Shown here: piece by piece, positions 36,092 to 44,694 of the stretch
How the letters are laid out: every line of letters begins with the position of its first letter
How positions within the stretch are numbered: position 1 is the stretch's first letter
Assembly: GCF_022179285.1 (NCBI RefSeq)
Contig: NZ_BPQO01000002.1
Span: 124,001-188,000, forward strand
Reading direction: 5' to 3'
DNA: 64,000 bases
Source of the DNA: Methylobacterium hispanicum
GTDB taxonomy: Bacteria; Pseudomonadota; Alphaproteobacteria; Rhizobiales; Beijerinckiaceae
The notes under the pieces: model-generated
Database searches by the model: none
The model's input: the letters and a program-made list of their open reading frames with translations, nothing else
Told to the model about the DNA's origin: nothing
Program-made: the position numbers and the translations under genes

Positions 36092-37360
36092 ATGACGATC
36101 AAACTGATCCTGCGAAGCGCGACCGCATCGGCTGCCCTGGTGCTCGGCCTCGCGCAGGCTCAGGCCGCCGACATGCCGGCGCCGGCCGCCGTCCCAGTGA
36201 CGGGCCCCTGCAAGACGGCGATCACCTTCCCGGCCTATGCGGGCGTCATCAAGCAGAACCCGGATCCGTCCTGCTTCACCACCGGAATCGGCGACATCTA
36301 TGTCGGCGGCGCGATCACCGGCTACGCGTACAACTACAGCGACCGTCTGCCGTCCTTTTACACGCCCATCGTGCCGGGCCAGCGCGACGACCGGGTCGGC
36401 CGGGTCGACTTCAGCAACGTCCAGGCCTTCATCCAGAAGGCGGACGGCCCGTTCCAGTTCTACGTCCAGACCGGCCTGTACTCGATCCCGGCGCTCGGCT
36501 TCCCGACCTTCAGCGCGATCGATCAGACCGGCCTGCTGTTCAGCCCCGTCCCGGTGGTGTTCGGCAAGTGGGTGCTCAACGACGAGTGGTCGATCCAGGG
36601 CGGCCGCATGCCGACCAATATCGGCACGGAACTGGCCTTCACCTTCCAGAACCTGAACATCTCGCGCGGCCTCCTGTTCAACCAAGAGAACATCATCAAC
36701 CAGGGCGTGCAGGTGAACTACGCGAACGGTCCGCTCGCGGCCTCGTTCGCCGTCACCGACGGCTTCTACTCGGGCGAGTTGAACTGGGTCACCGGCGCGA
36801 TCACCTACAAGCTGAACGACGCCAACACGATCGGCATCAACGGCGGCACGCACTTCAGCAACTACAATTCCTTCAACCAGACCGGTCGATTCCAGTACGC
36901 CACCCCTGCGACGCTGCAGAACAGCAGCATCATCAGCGTGAACTACACCTACGCGGACGGTCCCTGGATCGTGACCCCGTACTTCCAGTACACCAAGGTC
37001 GAGCCGGTCTTCGGATTGCAGGGCGCCGAGACCTATGGCGGCGCGATCCTGGCGAGCTTCGCCTTCACCGACAACTTCGCGCTCGCGGGCCGCTTCGAGT
37101 ACATCGCCCAGAGCGGCGACCGCTTCCTGCAGGACCGCACGGCGGTGCTGTACGGTTCGGGCAGCTCGGCCTACTCGTTCACGGTCACGCCGACCTTCAC
37201 CTGGGGCCGGTACTTCATCCGCGGCGAGTACTCGCACGTCGCGCTGGTCGATTATCAGCGCGGCGACGCCCTCAACGGCATCGCGGGTCTCGGCTTCGGC
37301 AAGCTCGGCAACAAGGGCAGCCAGGACCGCTACATGGTCGAGACCGGCTTCACCTTCTGA
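36092..37360 (+). CDS. Outer-membrane beta-barrel porin
   Basis: 422-aa outer-membrane protein. A signal peptide (about residues 1-25, ending AQAQAA) is followed by alternating aromatic/polar strands typical of a 14-18-strand barrel (for example GAITGYAYNYSDRL, QFYVQTGLYSIPAL, TPYFQYTKVEPVFGL), ending in a terminal Phe (ETGFTF), the outer-membrane insertion signal. It resembles the OmpL-like/BBP2 porin group. Substrate not deducible. Codon use is very regular, suggesting high expression. A remarkable long palindrome follows. Confidence 0.85.
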   Translation: MTIKLILRSATASAALVLGLAQAQAADMPAPAAVPVTGPCKTAITFPAYAGVIKQNPDPSCFTTGIGDIYVGGAITGYAYNYSDRLPSFYTPIVPGQRDDRVGRVDFSNVQAFIQKADGPFQFYVQTGLYSIPALGFPTFSAIDQTGLLFSPVPVVFGKWVLNDEWSIQGGRMPTNIGTELAFTFQNLNISRGLLFNQENIINQGVQVNYANGPLAASFAVTDGFYSGELNWVTGAITYKLNDANTIGINGGTHFSNYNSFNQTGRFQYATPATLQNSSIISVNYTYADGPWIVTPYFQYTKVEPVFGLQGAETYGGAILASFAFTDNFALAGRFEYIAQSGDRFLQDRTAVLYGSGSSAYSFTVTPTFTWGRYFIRGEYSHVALVDYQRGDALNGIAGLGFGKLGNKGSQDRYMVETGFTF

Positions 37361-37390
37361 TCGTGTCGGGGCGCCCGCGGGCGCCCCGAA

Positions 37391-37444
37391 CCGGACATGC
37401 GAAAGGGGCGGCGAGAGATCTCGCCGCCCCTTTCGCATGTCCGG
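37391..37444. terminator. 54-nt perfect palindrome between porin and serC
   Basis: 26-bp perfect arms (starting CCGGACATGCGAAAGGGGCG) around a 2-nt centre. It lies 30 bp after the porin stop and 78 bp after the serC stop on the other strand. It probably works as a terminator for both, but is far longer than an ordinary intrinsic terminator. A second small repeat, GGGGCGCC-type, precedes it. Confidence 0.75.
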
Positions 37445-37521
37445 ATGGTCATGGATCCTTGAGGTCCGCGACCTTTGGCGGGTGCGGGGCGGAGCCCTGC
37501 GGCGGGGCCCCGCCTCGGCGC

Positions 37522-38691
37522 CTACGCCGCCCGGGCGAGCTTCGCCTTCTCCTGCGCGAAGGCCCAGTCCAGCCAGGGGAAGAGCGCCTCGAGGTCGCCG
37601 GTCTCGACGGTGGCGCCGCACCAGAGGCGCAGGCCCGCGGGCGCATCGCGGTAGGCGCCGATGTCGAGGGCGACGCCCTCGCGCTCGAGGGTCTCGACGA
37701 TGCCCGACGCCATCGCAGCCACCGTCGCGTCGCCCTTGGCCAGCACGTCCGGATCGGCGATCACGAGGCAGACGCCGGTGTTGGAGTAGGTCGCGGGATC
37801 GACCGCGAGATGCCCGATCCAGGGGGTGCGCGCCACCCAGGCATGGACCGCGGCGGCGTTGGCGTCGGCCCGGGCGTGGAGCGCGTCGAGGCCGCCGACC
37901 GACTCGGCCCAGCGGAGCGTATCGATGTAGTCCTCGACCGCGAGCATCGAGGGCGTGTTGATGGTGTCGCCCCGGAAGATGCCCTCGATGAGCTTGCCGC
38001 CCTTGGTGAGGCGGAACACCTTCGGCACCGGCCAGGCGGGCGTGTGGCTCTCGAGCCGCGCGACGGCGCGGGGCGAGAGGACGAGCATGCCGTGCGCGGC
38101 CTCGCCGCCCATCACCTTCTGCCAGGAGAAGGTGAGCACGTCGATCTTGTCCCAGGCGAGCGGCTGCGCGAAGGCCGCCGAGGTCGCGTCGCAGATCGTG
38201 ATCCCCTCGCGGTCGGCCGCGATCCAGTCGCCGTTCGGCACCTTCACGCCCGCGGCGGTGCCGTTCCACGTGAAGACGACGTCGTTGTGCTTCGTGTCGA
38301 TCGCCGAGAGGTCGGGCAGCGTGCCGTAGGGTGCCTTGTGGACCCGCGGCTCGATCTTCAGCTCGGAGAGCGCGTCCGTGACCCATTCGAGGCCGAACGC
38401 CTCCCAGGCCGCGACCTCGACGGTGCGCTCGCCCAGCATGGTCCACATCGCCATCTCGACGGCGCCGGTGTCGGAGGCCGGCACGATGCCGATACGAAAA
38501 TCGGCCGGCACCTGAAGCACCGTGCGGGTCAGGTCGATCGCCTGCTTCAGCTTGGCCTTGCCGAGGGTCGAGCGGTGCGAGCGACCGAGCGCGGCGTCCG
38601 AGAGCGCCTGAAGGTTCCAGCCGGGGTGCTTGGCGCAGGGCCCGGACGAGAAATTCGGCACGCGCGGTCGGGCGGCGGGACGGTCGGACAT
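37522..38691 (-). CDS. serC: Phosphoserine aminotransferase
   Basis: 389-aa PLP enzyme that transaminates 3-phosphohydroxypyruvate in serine biosynthesis (and a matching step of pyridoxine synthesis). It opens with [15 protein letters not shown]. The PLP lysine is in [15 protein letters not shown], and substrate-binding blocks include LGRSHRS and [15 protein letters not shown]. The ATG at 38691 has AGGA eight bases upstream. It lies 116 bp below trmD on the same strand. The long N-terminal-type alphaproteobacterial form is about 390 aa, as here. Confidence 0.95.
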   Translation of the reverse strand: MSDRPAARPRVPNFSSGPCAKHPGWNLQALSDAALGRSHRSTLGKAKLKQAIDLTRTVLQVPADFRIGIVPASDTGAVEMAMWTMLGERTVEVAAWEAFGLEWVTDALSELKIEPRVHKAPYGTLPDLSAIDTKHNDVVFTWNGTAAGVKVPNGDWIAADREGITICDATSAAFAQPLAWDKIDVLTFSWQKVMGGEAAHGMLVLSPRAVARLESHTPAWPVPKVFRLTKGGKLIEGIFRGDTINTPSMLAVEDYIDTLRWAESVGGLDALHARADANAAAVHAWVARTPWIGHLAVDPATYSNTGVCLVIADPDVLAKGDATVAAMASGIVETLEREGVALDIGAYRDAPAGLRLWCGATVETGDLEALFPWLDWAFAQEKAKLARAA

Positions 38692-38807
38692 CGGCATCAT
38701 CCTGGCAGTCGGATTCGCCATGACGCTGGGGCGAATCGAGCCGGTGCTCGTGCGCCGAGTCGCGGTCGCGCGCAAGGGGCTTGCCCGCAACAGGGATATG
38801 CCCGTCG

Positions 38808-39527
38808 TCAGCGCGCCGGCCCGGGCGCGCGCGCCGACAACAGATCCGGCCGCCGCTCGGCGGTGATCCGCTCGGCCTCGGCCCGGCGCCAGCGGGCGAC
38901 GGCGCCGTGATGGCCGCTGTTGAGCACATCGGGAATCGCGCGGCCCTCCCAGTCCCGCGGCCGCGTGTAATGCGGGTATTCGAGCAGGCCGCCCTCGAAG
39001 CTCTCCTCCTCGCCGGAGGCCGCCTTGCCCATCACGCCGGGCAGCAGGCGCACGCAGGCGTCGAGGAGCGTCAGCGCCGCGATCTCGCCGCCCGAGAGCA
39101 CGTAGTCGCCGATCGAGACCTCCTCCAGACCGCGGCCCGCGATGACGCGCTCGTCCACGCCCTCGAAGCGGCCGCAGACCACGAGCGCGCCGGGCCCCTC
39201 GGCGAGCGCCCGCACGCGCGCCTGCGTCAGCGGGCGGCCGCGGGGCGACATCAGCAGGCGCGGGCGCGCGTCGCCGGGCTCCGCCGCGGCGTCGATCGCC
39301 GCCGCCAGCACGTCGCAGCGCAGCACCATGCCGGCGCCGCCGCCGGCCGGCGTGTCGTCCACGGTGCGGTGGCGGCCGATGCCGTGCTCGCGGATGTTGC
39401 GGGCCTCGCAGGTCCAGTCACCCCGCGCGAGCGCGTCGCCCGAGAGCGAGATTCCGAGGGGGCCCGGGAACATCTCCGGGTAGAGGGTGAGGATCGTGGC
39501 CCGCCAGGGCCGGTGCGGCGCGGTCAT
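38808..39527 (-). CDS. trmD: tRNA (guanine37-N1)-methyltransferase TrmD
   Basis: 239-aa SPOUT methyltransferase that modifies G37 of tRNAs and prevents frameshifting. The trefoil-knot SAM site is seen in [20 protein letters not shown] and [11 protein letters not shown]; the downstream [18 protein letters not shown] contains the catalytic/tRNA-binding region. I chose ATG at 39527. Unusually, an opposite-strand gene separates it from rimM, with which it normally forms an operon. Confidence 0.95.
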   Translation of the reverse strand: MTAPHRPWRATILTLYPEMFPGPLGISLSGDALARGDWTCEARNIREHGIGRHRTVDDTPAGGGAGMVLRCDVLAAAIDAAAEPGDARPRLLMSPRGRPLTQARVRALAEGPGALVVCGRFEGVDERVIAGRGLEEVSIGDYVLSGGEIAALTLLDACVRLLPGVMGKAASGEEESFEGGLLEYPHYTRPRDWEGRAIPDVLNSGHHGAVARWRRAEAERITAERRPDLLSARAPGPAR

Positions 39528-39606
39528 GCGGCGGTGATGGCGGGGGTCCCGGCCTGGGTCAATCGCGCGCGGCAACGGCTTCGCGGGCATCCGCGTTGCC
39601 CGCCCG

Positions 39607-40329
39607 ATGGTCCGCGCCGCCCTCCTGCTCCTCGCCCTCACCGCCGCAGCCCGTGCGGCGGAGCCGCTCGCTCCCCCGGGCGCGCCGGCCGAGGCCTTCC
39701 CGAAGCCGGACCGGCCGGTCGCCGAGATCGTGGCGCCGCAGTGGATCCCTGAGGATCAGCGCGACCGCAACGGCGAGTTCGTCGAGGTTGCCCGCCTGCT
39801 TCGCGTCGCGCCCGGCGAGACGGTGGCCGATATCGGGGCCGGTAGCGGCTACTACGTGGTACGGCTGAGCCCGCTCGTTGGGCCGGAGGGCCGCGTGCTG
39901 GCGGAGGACGTGACACCGCGCTACCTCGCCGCCCTCGAGAAGCGGGTGCGCGATCTCGCGAACGTCACGGTGGTGCGGGGCGAGCCGCACGACCCGCGCC
40001 TGCCAGCAAGCTCGGTCGATGCGGCGGTCCTCGTCCACATGTATCACGAGATCGTCCAGCCCTACGGGCTGCTGCACAACCTCGCGGCGGCGATGAGGCC
40101 CGGCGGCCGGGTCGGCATCCTCGACGCCGACGCGGTGCCGGCGCGCCACGGCACGCCGCCGGCGCTCCTGCGCTGTGAACTCGCGGCCGCCGGCTACCGC
40201 GAGACCGGCTTCTCCTGGCTGAAGGACGGGGCCTATCTGGCCGTCTTCGAGGCGCCCGCGCCCGAGCGGCGGCCGGATCCCACCAGCATCCGGCCCTGCG
40301 CCGATGCGGCGACGCGTGGTGGGCGCTGA
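39607..40329 (+). CDS. Exported class I SAM-dependent methyltransferase-like protein
   Basis: 240-aa protein with a signal peptide ([20 protein letters not shown]) and then a Rossmann methyltransferase domain: motif [32 protein letters not shown] and the acidic segment [13 protein letters not shown] comparable group of signal-peptide-bearing methyltransferases exists in proteobacteria, but SAM availability in the periplasm is unexplained. The gene lies on the opposite strand between trmD and rimM, only 7 bp from the rimM stop. Function unknown. Confidence 0.8.
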   Translation: MVRAALLLLALTAAARAAEPLAPPGAPAEAFPKPDRPVAEIVAPQWIPEDQRDRNGEFVEVARLLRVAPGETVADIGAGSGYYVVRLSPLVGPEGRVLAEDVTPRYLAALEKRVRDLANVTVVRGEPHDPRLPASSVDAAVLVHMYHEIVQPYGLLHNLAAAMRPGGRVGILDADAVPARHGTPPALLRCELAAAGYRETGFSWLKDGAYLAVFEAPAPERRPDPTSIRPCADAATRGGR

Positions 40330-40336
40330 GGCAGGT

Positions 40337-41002
40337 TCAGGCCGGCTCGTCGGCGGGCTTCTGGCCGGGCGGCGCGAAGAAGTCCTCGGGCAGCAGCGCG
40401 GTGACGCGGCCGTTCGCGACGTCGAGGCTCGGCACGAAGGCCTTGGTGAAGGGCAGGAGAGCAGTCGGGCCGCCCTGCACGGAGCGGATCTCCAGGAGGT
40501 CGCCGCCACCGTAGTTCGGCACCGCCACGACGCTGCCGAGCTGCGCCCCGGCCTCGTCCACGACCGCGAGCCCGATCAAGTCGGCGAGGAAGAACTCGTC
40601 CTCCTCCGGCTCTCCGAGCTTGTCGCGCGCGATCGACAGGCTGACCCGGTTGAGCGCCTCGGCCCCGGTGCGGTCGGCCACACCTTTCACGCGGCAGAGC
40701 AGGATGTCGGCGGCGGCGCCCGGGGCAGGGCGGGCATCGAGGAGTTCGAGGCTGCGGCCGTCCGACGTGCGCAAGGGGCCGTAGCCCGCGATGGCGAGCG
40801 GGTCGCCGGTGTAGGATTTCAGGCGGATTTCGCCGTTGAGACCGTGCGGGCGGCCGAATTCGCCCAGCAGCACGAGATCGGGATCGGGCGAAAGAGGCTT
40901 CGGGGGCGGAGCCCTGCGGGCGGATGTCACCGCGGCCGGATCGAGACGGCCCGTGCGCCGCGCGCCGTCGCCGTGTGCGTGGGATCCGGGACGACGGGCC
41001 AT
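40337..41002 (-). CDS. rimM: Ribosome maturation factor RimM
   Basis: 221-aa 16S rRNA processing factor binding S19. The N-terminal RimM domain starts at about residue 43 with [20 protein letters not shown]; the PRC-barrel C-terminal half contains [17 protein letters not shown] and [12 protein letters not shown]. The ATG at 41002 gives about 40 residues of basic low-complexity sequence before the core. This N-terminal stretch overlaps a GC-rich 17-mer repeated at 37486, so a later GTG (40930) is also possible. It follows rpsP by 134 bp. Confidence 0.9.
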   Translation of the reverse strand: MARRPGSHAHGDGARRTGRLDPAAVTSARRAPPPKPLSPDPDLVLLGEFGRPHGLNGEIRLKSYTGDPLAIAGYGPLRTSDGRSLELLDARPAPGAAADILLCRVKGVADRTGAEALNRVSLSIARDKLGEPEEDEFFLADLIGLAVVDEAGAQLGSVVAVPNYGGGDLLEIRSVQGGPTALLPFTKAFVPSLDVANGRVTALLPEDFFAPPGQKPADEPA

Positions 41003-41097
41003 GCGGGCTCTGTCCTTCCATACGGGCGCCGCCGCGCGGCGCGAGAGGGCGGGAATCGGGCGCCGCGGCACAACCGTCGGTCCCGCCCTCGCTCCGT

Positions 41098-41120
41098 CCC
41101 CTCCCCATAACGGGGAGGGG
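41098..41120. terminator. Hairpin between rpsP and rimM
   Basis: Perfect 9-bp stem (CCCCTCCCC / GGGGAGGGG, loop ATAAC), 16 bp after the rpsP stop on the minus strand. There is no T-tract. It resembles the CCCTCTCCC-type intergenic palindromes elsewhere in the window. Confidence 0.45.
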
Positions 41121-41136
41121 CTGGGGCGCAAGGCCC

Positions 41137-41499
41137 TTAGGCCGCGGCGTCCTCGGCCGGGGCGGCGGCCTTCTCGGCGCGCTTGGCGGCGCGCTCCTTG
41201 GCCTTGTCGCCGGGCTCGGCCTTCTGCGGGTTGTTGCGCACGGCGCGCTTGGCGAGGCCGGCGGCGTCGAGGAAGCGCAGCACGCGGTCGGTCGGCTGGG
41301 CGCCCTTGGCGAGCCAGGCCTGGACCTTCTCGGTGTCGAGCACGACGCGGGCCGGATCGTCCTTGGCCTTCATCGGGTCGTAGGCGCCGACCTTCTCGAT
41401 GAAGCGGCCGTCGCGCGGGGCGCGGGCGTCGGCGACGACGATGCGGTAGTACGGGCGCTTCTTGGCGCCGCCACGGGTGAGACGGATCTTCAGGGACAT
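41137..41499 (-). CDS. rpsP: 30S ribosomal protein S16
   Basis: 120-aa ribosomal protein. The core (1-80) opens with the canonical [20 protein letters not shown] and continues with [15 protein letters not shown] Lys/Ala-rich tail of about 40 residues follows, common in alphaproteobacteria. It sits 64 bp downstream of ffh and upstream of rimM, the usual order. Confidence 0.97.
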   Translation of the reverse strand: MSLKIRLTRGGAKKRPYYRIVVADARAPRDGRFIEKVGAYDPMKAKDDPARVVLDTEKVQAWLAKGAQPTDRVLRFLDAAGLAKRAVRNNPQKAEPGDKAKERAAKRAEKAAAPAEDAAA

Positions 41500-41563
41500 G
41501 GTCTTCTCCTAGAACGTAAGGACTTGCGGGCGGATGGCGCGCGGCTACGCGATGCCGGCCGCC

Positions 41564-43135
41564 CTACTTCTTCTTCCCGAACGGGAATCCACCGAGACCG
41601 GGCAAGCCCGGCATCTTCGGCCCGCCGAGCCCCGGAAGGCCCGGCATCTTTCCACCACCGAGTCCCGGCGGCATGGGCGGCAGCTTGCCGCCGAACTGCT
41701 TCTCCAGCGCCGCGATCTGCTCCGGCGTCGGCTCGGGCATGCCCGGGGGCAGGCCCGGCATCCCGCCGGGCATTCCGCCCATCCCGCCCCCGCCGAGCCC
41801 GAACATGCTGCCGAGCGCCTGGCCGATGCCGCGCTTGCCCGAGCCCATCGCCTTCATCATGTCGGCCATGGTCCGGTGCATCTTGAGGAGCTTGTTGATC
41901 TCCTCGACCTTCACGCCCGAGCCCGCCGCGATGCGCTTCTTGCGGGAATTCTTGAGGAGATCGGGGTTCTTGCGCTCGTGGGGGGTCATCGAGGAGATGA
42001 TCGCGCGCTGGCGCTTGAACATCTTCTCGTCGAGGTTGGCGCCCTCGACCTGCTTCTTGATCTGGCCCATGCCGGGCAGCATGCCCATCAGACCGCCGAT
42101 GCCGCCCATCTTCTCCATCTGGGCGAGCTGCTGGGACAGGTCCTCCAGGTCGAACTTGCCCTTGCGCATCTTCTCGGCGGTGCGCATCGCCTGCTCGGCG
42201 TCGATCGTCTCCGCCGCCTTCTCGACGAGGGAGACGATGTCGCCCATGCCGAGGATGCGGTTGGCCACGCGCGCCGGGTGGAACTCCTCCAGCGCATCGA
42301 CCTTCTCGCCGACGCCGACGAGCTTGATCGGCTTGCCGGTGACCGCGCGCATCGAGAGCGCCGCGCCGCCGCGCGAATCGCCGTCCATGCGGGTGAGCAC
42401 GATGCCGGTGACGCCCAGCCGCTGGTCGAAGGCGCGGGCGGTGTTGACCGCGTCCTGGCCGGTGAGCGCGTCGGCCACCAGCAGCACCTCGTGGGGGCGC
42501 GTCGCGGCCTTCACCTCGGCGGCCTCGGCCATCAGGCCCTCGTCCACCGTGGTGCGGCCGGCGGTGTCGAGCATCACCACGTCGAAGCCGCCGAGACGCG
42601 CCGCGTCCATGGCGCGCCGCGCGATCTGCACCGCCGACTGGCCGGCCACGATCGGCAGCGACTCGACGCCGACCTGTTTGGCCAGCACCGCGAGCTGCTC
42701 CATGGCGGCCGGGCGGCGGGTGTCGAGGGAGGCGAGCAGCACTTTCCGCTTCTCGCGCTCGGTGAGGCGCCGGGCGATCTTGGCGGTGGTCGTCGTCTTG
42801 CCCGAGCCCTGCAGGCCGACCATCAGGATCGGCACGGGGGCGGGGGCGTTGAGATCGACCGTCTCGGCGTCGGTGCCGAGCATCGCCACCAGCTCGTCGT
42901 TGACGATCTTCACGACCATCTGGCCGGGCGTCACTGACTTCAGCACGACGGCGCCGACGGCCTTCTCGCGCACCCGGTCGGTGAAGCCGCGCACCACCTC
43001 GAGGGCGACGTCGGCCTCCAGGAGGGCGCGGCGCACCTCCCGCATGGCGGCGGTGACGTCGGCCTCGGTGAGCGCGCCCCGGCGGGTGAGGCCCGAGAGG
43101 ATGCCGGAGAGGCGGTCGGAGAGACCTTCGAACAT
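41564..43135 (-). CDS. ffh: Signal recognition particle GTPase Ffh
   Basis: 523-aa SRP54 homologue that targets membrane proteins cotranslationally. The N domain precedes a G domain with G1 GLQGSGKTTTTAKIARRL, DTAGRTTVDEGL and TRMDGDSRGGAALS. The Met-rich M domain that binds signal peptides and 4.5S RNA begins near residue 330; the last 60 residues are Gly/Met/Pro-rich (for example GGMGGMPGGMPGL). It heads ffh-rpsP-rimM. Confidence 0.97.
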   Translation of the reverse strand: MFEGLSDRLSGILSGLTRRGALTEADVTAAMREVRRALLEADVALEVVRGFTDRVREKAVGAVVLKSVTPGQMVVKIVNDELVAMLGTDAETVDLNAPAPVPILMVGLQGSGKTTTTAKIARRLTEREKRKVLLASLDTRRPAAMEQLAVLAKQVGVESLPIVAGQSAVQIARRAMDAARLGGFDVVMLDTAGRTTVDEGLMAEAAEVKAATRPHEVLLVADALTGQDAVNTARAFDQRLGVTGIVLTRMDGDSRGGAALSMRAVTGKPIKLVGVGEKVDALEEFHPARVANRILGMGDIVSLVEKAAETIDAEQAMRTAEKMRKGKFDLEDLSQQLAQMEKMGGIGGLMGMLPGMGQIKKQVEGANLDEKMFKRQRAIISSMTPHERKNPDLLKNSRKKRIAAGSGVKVEEINKLLKMHRTMADMMKAMGSGKRGIGQALGSMFGLGGGGMGGMPGGMPGLPPGMPEPTPEQIAALEKQFGGKLPPMPPGLGGGKMPGLPGLGGPKMPGLPGLGGFPFGKKK

Positions 43136-43153
43136 GCGGCGCGTCCGTCCCGC

Positions 43154-43366
43154 TTACTGGTGCAGCCCGGCCCGCTCGACGCGGCGGGCCTGGAGGTCGG
43201 CCTCGAAGGCCTGGATCGCGCGGGCGAACTTGTCCCGGCACTCCGTGTTGCAGAAGCCCACGACCGCGCCGTTGTAGAGGGTCAGCGCGTCCGCCGAGAT
43301 CGGCTTGCCCGACCACGGGCAGATCTCGTTGATCGCATCCTCGATGTTCAGGCGCTCGGTCGGCAT
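43154..43366 (-). CDS. Small YHS/TRASH-like zinc-binding protein
   Basis: 70-aa protein with paired cysteines: CPWSGKPI near residue 17 and FCNTECRDKF near residue 38, the spacing of YHS/TRASH-type metal-binding folds. A helical C terminus (ARAIQAFEADLQARR) completes it. The ATG at 43366 immediately precedes the conserved part; longer starts are low complexity. It ends 18 bp before the ffh start and may be cotranscribed with it. Function unknown. Confidence 0.75.
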   Translation of the reverse strand: MPTERLNIEDAINEICPWSGKPISADALTLYNGAVVGFCNTECRDKFARAIQAFEADLQARRVERAGLHQ

Positions 43367-43656
43367 GGCACGGACGGCTCTCGGATGGCCCGGCATCCGT
43401 CGCCAGCACCAAGGGCGCCCGAGGGCGCGCACGCGCTGTCGGGCGTTGGCCTCCGGCCTCTGGGACCGGTCGGCTTCGGTGTCGACGACGTTCGTCGGAC
43501 GGGTCCGGGGCGGTAACCGGGCGGACCGGGGAAGTCAAGCCGGACGGCGCAAACCGGCACGGGCTCGCGCCGGGACGCCGGGAGGTCGTTAAGATTTACG
43601 TCTTCTTAAGCATGTTCAGGCTTGATGGCTCCACCCCGAACAGGACGACTCAGCCG

Positions 43657-44274
43657 ATGTCGGAACCCGCCCGCCAACACCCGCCGTCCGACGCCGGCCC
43701 GCGGCCCTCATCCGGCCCCCTGCGCGACTGGCTCGCCGCGATGAAGGCCCACGCCCCGGCTACCGCCGCCGAAAGCCCGCCCGAGCCGGCCCGTCAGCCC
43801 GCGCGGAGCGAGCCTCCGCGCCCGGAGCCGGGCTGGAATCCCCGGATCGTCGAGGCGCGCGCGCCCCGCACGGAAGATCCGGACCTGTCCGAGCTGATGG
43901 CCGAGAACCTGATGCTGAAGGCCAAGCTCGACCTCGAGGCTGGGCGGCAGGACGCGCTGGAGGCCAAGCTCGCCGAGGAGATCCGAGCCCTGCGCGGCCA
44001 CGTGCAGGAGGAGGTCGCGCTGCTGGAGAGCTTCCGGGCCGAGCGCGATCGGATGACGGCCGAGTGCGAGAACCTGCGGGCCGGGCAAGCGCGCCACGAA
44101 GCCGAGAGCGACGTCCTGCGGCGCGAGCGCGACCGGATCGCGGCCGAACGCGATGCCGCGCGGATGGACGGCGCCCGGTTCGAGGCCGAGCGCGACGCGC
44201 TGCGGGAGGAATGCGACCTGTGGCGGGCGCGGGCCGAGGCGTTGGCCCAGCCCCTGTTCCAGGCCCGTCGCTGA
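43657..44274 (+). CDS. Hypothetical coiled-coil protein
   Basis: 205-aa soluble protein. The first 70 residues are Pro/Ala-rich and probably disordered. Residues about 75-200 form a long heptad-rich alpha-helical region dense in Glu/Arg/Ala (for example RAERDRMTAECENLRAG, then RRERDRIAAERDAAR), so a parallel or antiparallel coiled coil is likely. No enzymatic motif. ATG at 43657 has ACAGGAC upstream; an earlier ATG at 43612 has no ribosome binding site. It ends in a strong hairpin terminator. Confidence 0.7.
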   Translation: MSEPARQHPPSDAGPRPSSGPLRDWLAAMKAHAPATAAESPPEPARQPARSEPPRPEPGWNPRIVEARAPRTEDPDLSELMAENLMLKAKLDLEAGRQDALEAKLAEEIRALRGHVQEEVALLESFRAERDRMTAECENLRAGQARHEAESDVLRRERDRIAAERDAARMDGARFEAERDALREECDLWRARAEALAQPLFQARR

Positions 44275-44298
44275 GCCGGAAACGGCATCCGAAACGCC

Positions 44299-44325
44299 GA
44301 AGGGCCGCCCGATGGGCGGCCCTTC
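44299..44325. terminator. Terminator after the coiled-coil gene, also facing the micro-ORF
   Basis: Perfect 12-bp stem (GAAGGGCCGCCC and complement) with a GAT loop. It lies 25 bp after the coiled-coil gene's stop. Read on the minus strand it would also end a transcript carrying the 23-codon ORF at 44381-44452. Confidence 0.7.
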
Positions 44326-44380
44326 CATTGCCGAACCGCGGTCCGGCCGAAACTGGTCCGATGTCGGAGCTCAGGCGCCC

Positions 44381-44452
44381 TTAGAGGCAGGCACCGGAGG
44401 CGTCGGTCCAGGTCCGGGAAGCCGAGATGCGCGGCTGATGACAATGAGACAC
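44381..44452 (-). CDS. 23-codon micro-ORF with near-perfect ribosome binding site
   Basis: GTG-started peptide of 23 residues (opening MSHCHQPRIS, ending DASGACL, with two Cys and two His). Its ribosome binding site, GAAAGGAGGTGATCC at 44454-44468, is complementary to essentially the whole 3' end of 16S rRNA, with 7 nt between GGAGG and the GTG. Upstream, TTCACA-N17-TACCTT (44516 to 44488) resembles a housekeeping promoter. The terminator at 44299-44325 would end a transcript of about 180 nt. No gene follows on this strand before the terminator, so it is not an obvious leader peptide. Function unknown. Confidence 0.55.
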   Translation of the reverse strand: MSHCHQPRISASRTWTDASGACL

Positions 44453-44487
44453 TGGATCACCTCCTTTCGTTGGTTGCGGATGAGCCC

Positions 44488-44516
44488 AAGGTAGGGGTGC
44501 CCGGGCGGCTTGTGAA
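44488..44516 (-). promoter_or_regulatory. Candidate promoter for the micro-ORF transcript
   Basis: On the minus strand, CTTCACA, 17 bases, then CTACCTT: compared with the rhizobial consensus CTTGAC-N17-CTATAT. A start near 44481 would give a leader of about 30 nt before the GTG. Confidence 0.35.
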
Positions 44517-44694
44517 GGCCGTCGGCTGCGCCCTCTCGCCGCAACGCGGCACAGGGCGGCCGGCCGATCCGGTGGGCTTCCGCGGCCCGGCGCGGGGGCG
44601 TATCAGGGCGCTCTCGCATCGAGCCCCCGTATCCGCCTTGTCCGTCTCCCCGCTGCCCCACGCGCGCTCCGACGACGCCCTCGACCCGGCGGCC

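Noticed and set aside
38692..38807. serC leader RNA motif
   Set aside because: I looked for the two-hairpin alphaproteobacterial serC leader between trmD and serC but could not find convincing stems or a terminator; needs a covariance search.
36568..38929. Very long open frames of 780 and 968 codons on both strands over porin and serC
   Set aside because: Composition is typical of GC-driven shadow frames; the true genes (porin, serC, trmD) with conserved motifs are in other frames.
44454..44468. Sequence identical to the 3' end of 16S rRNA on the plus strand
   Set aside because: Only about 15 nt match and no rRNA precedes it. Read on the minus strand it is the perfect Shine-Dalgarno of the 23-codon ORF, a simpler explanation.
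44470..44694. N-terminal extension of the Rieske oxygenase
   Set aside because: In-frame starts upstream of 44695 add low-complexity Arg/Pro/Ser-rich residues unlike the family and overlap the micro-ORF promoter region.
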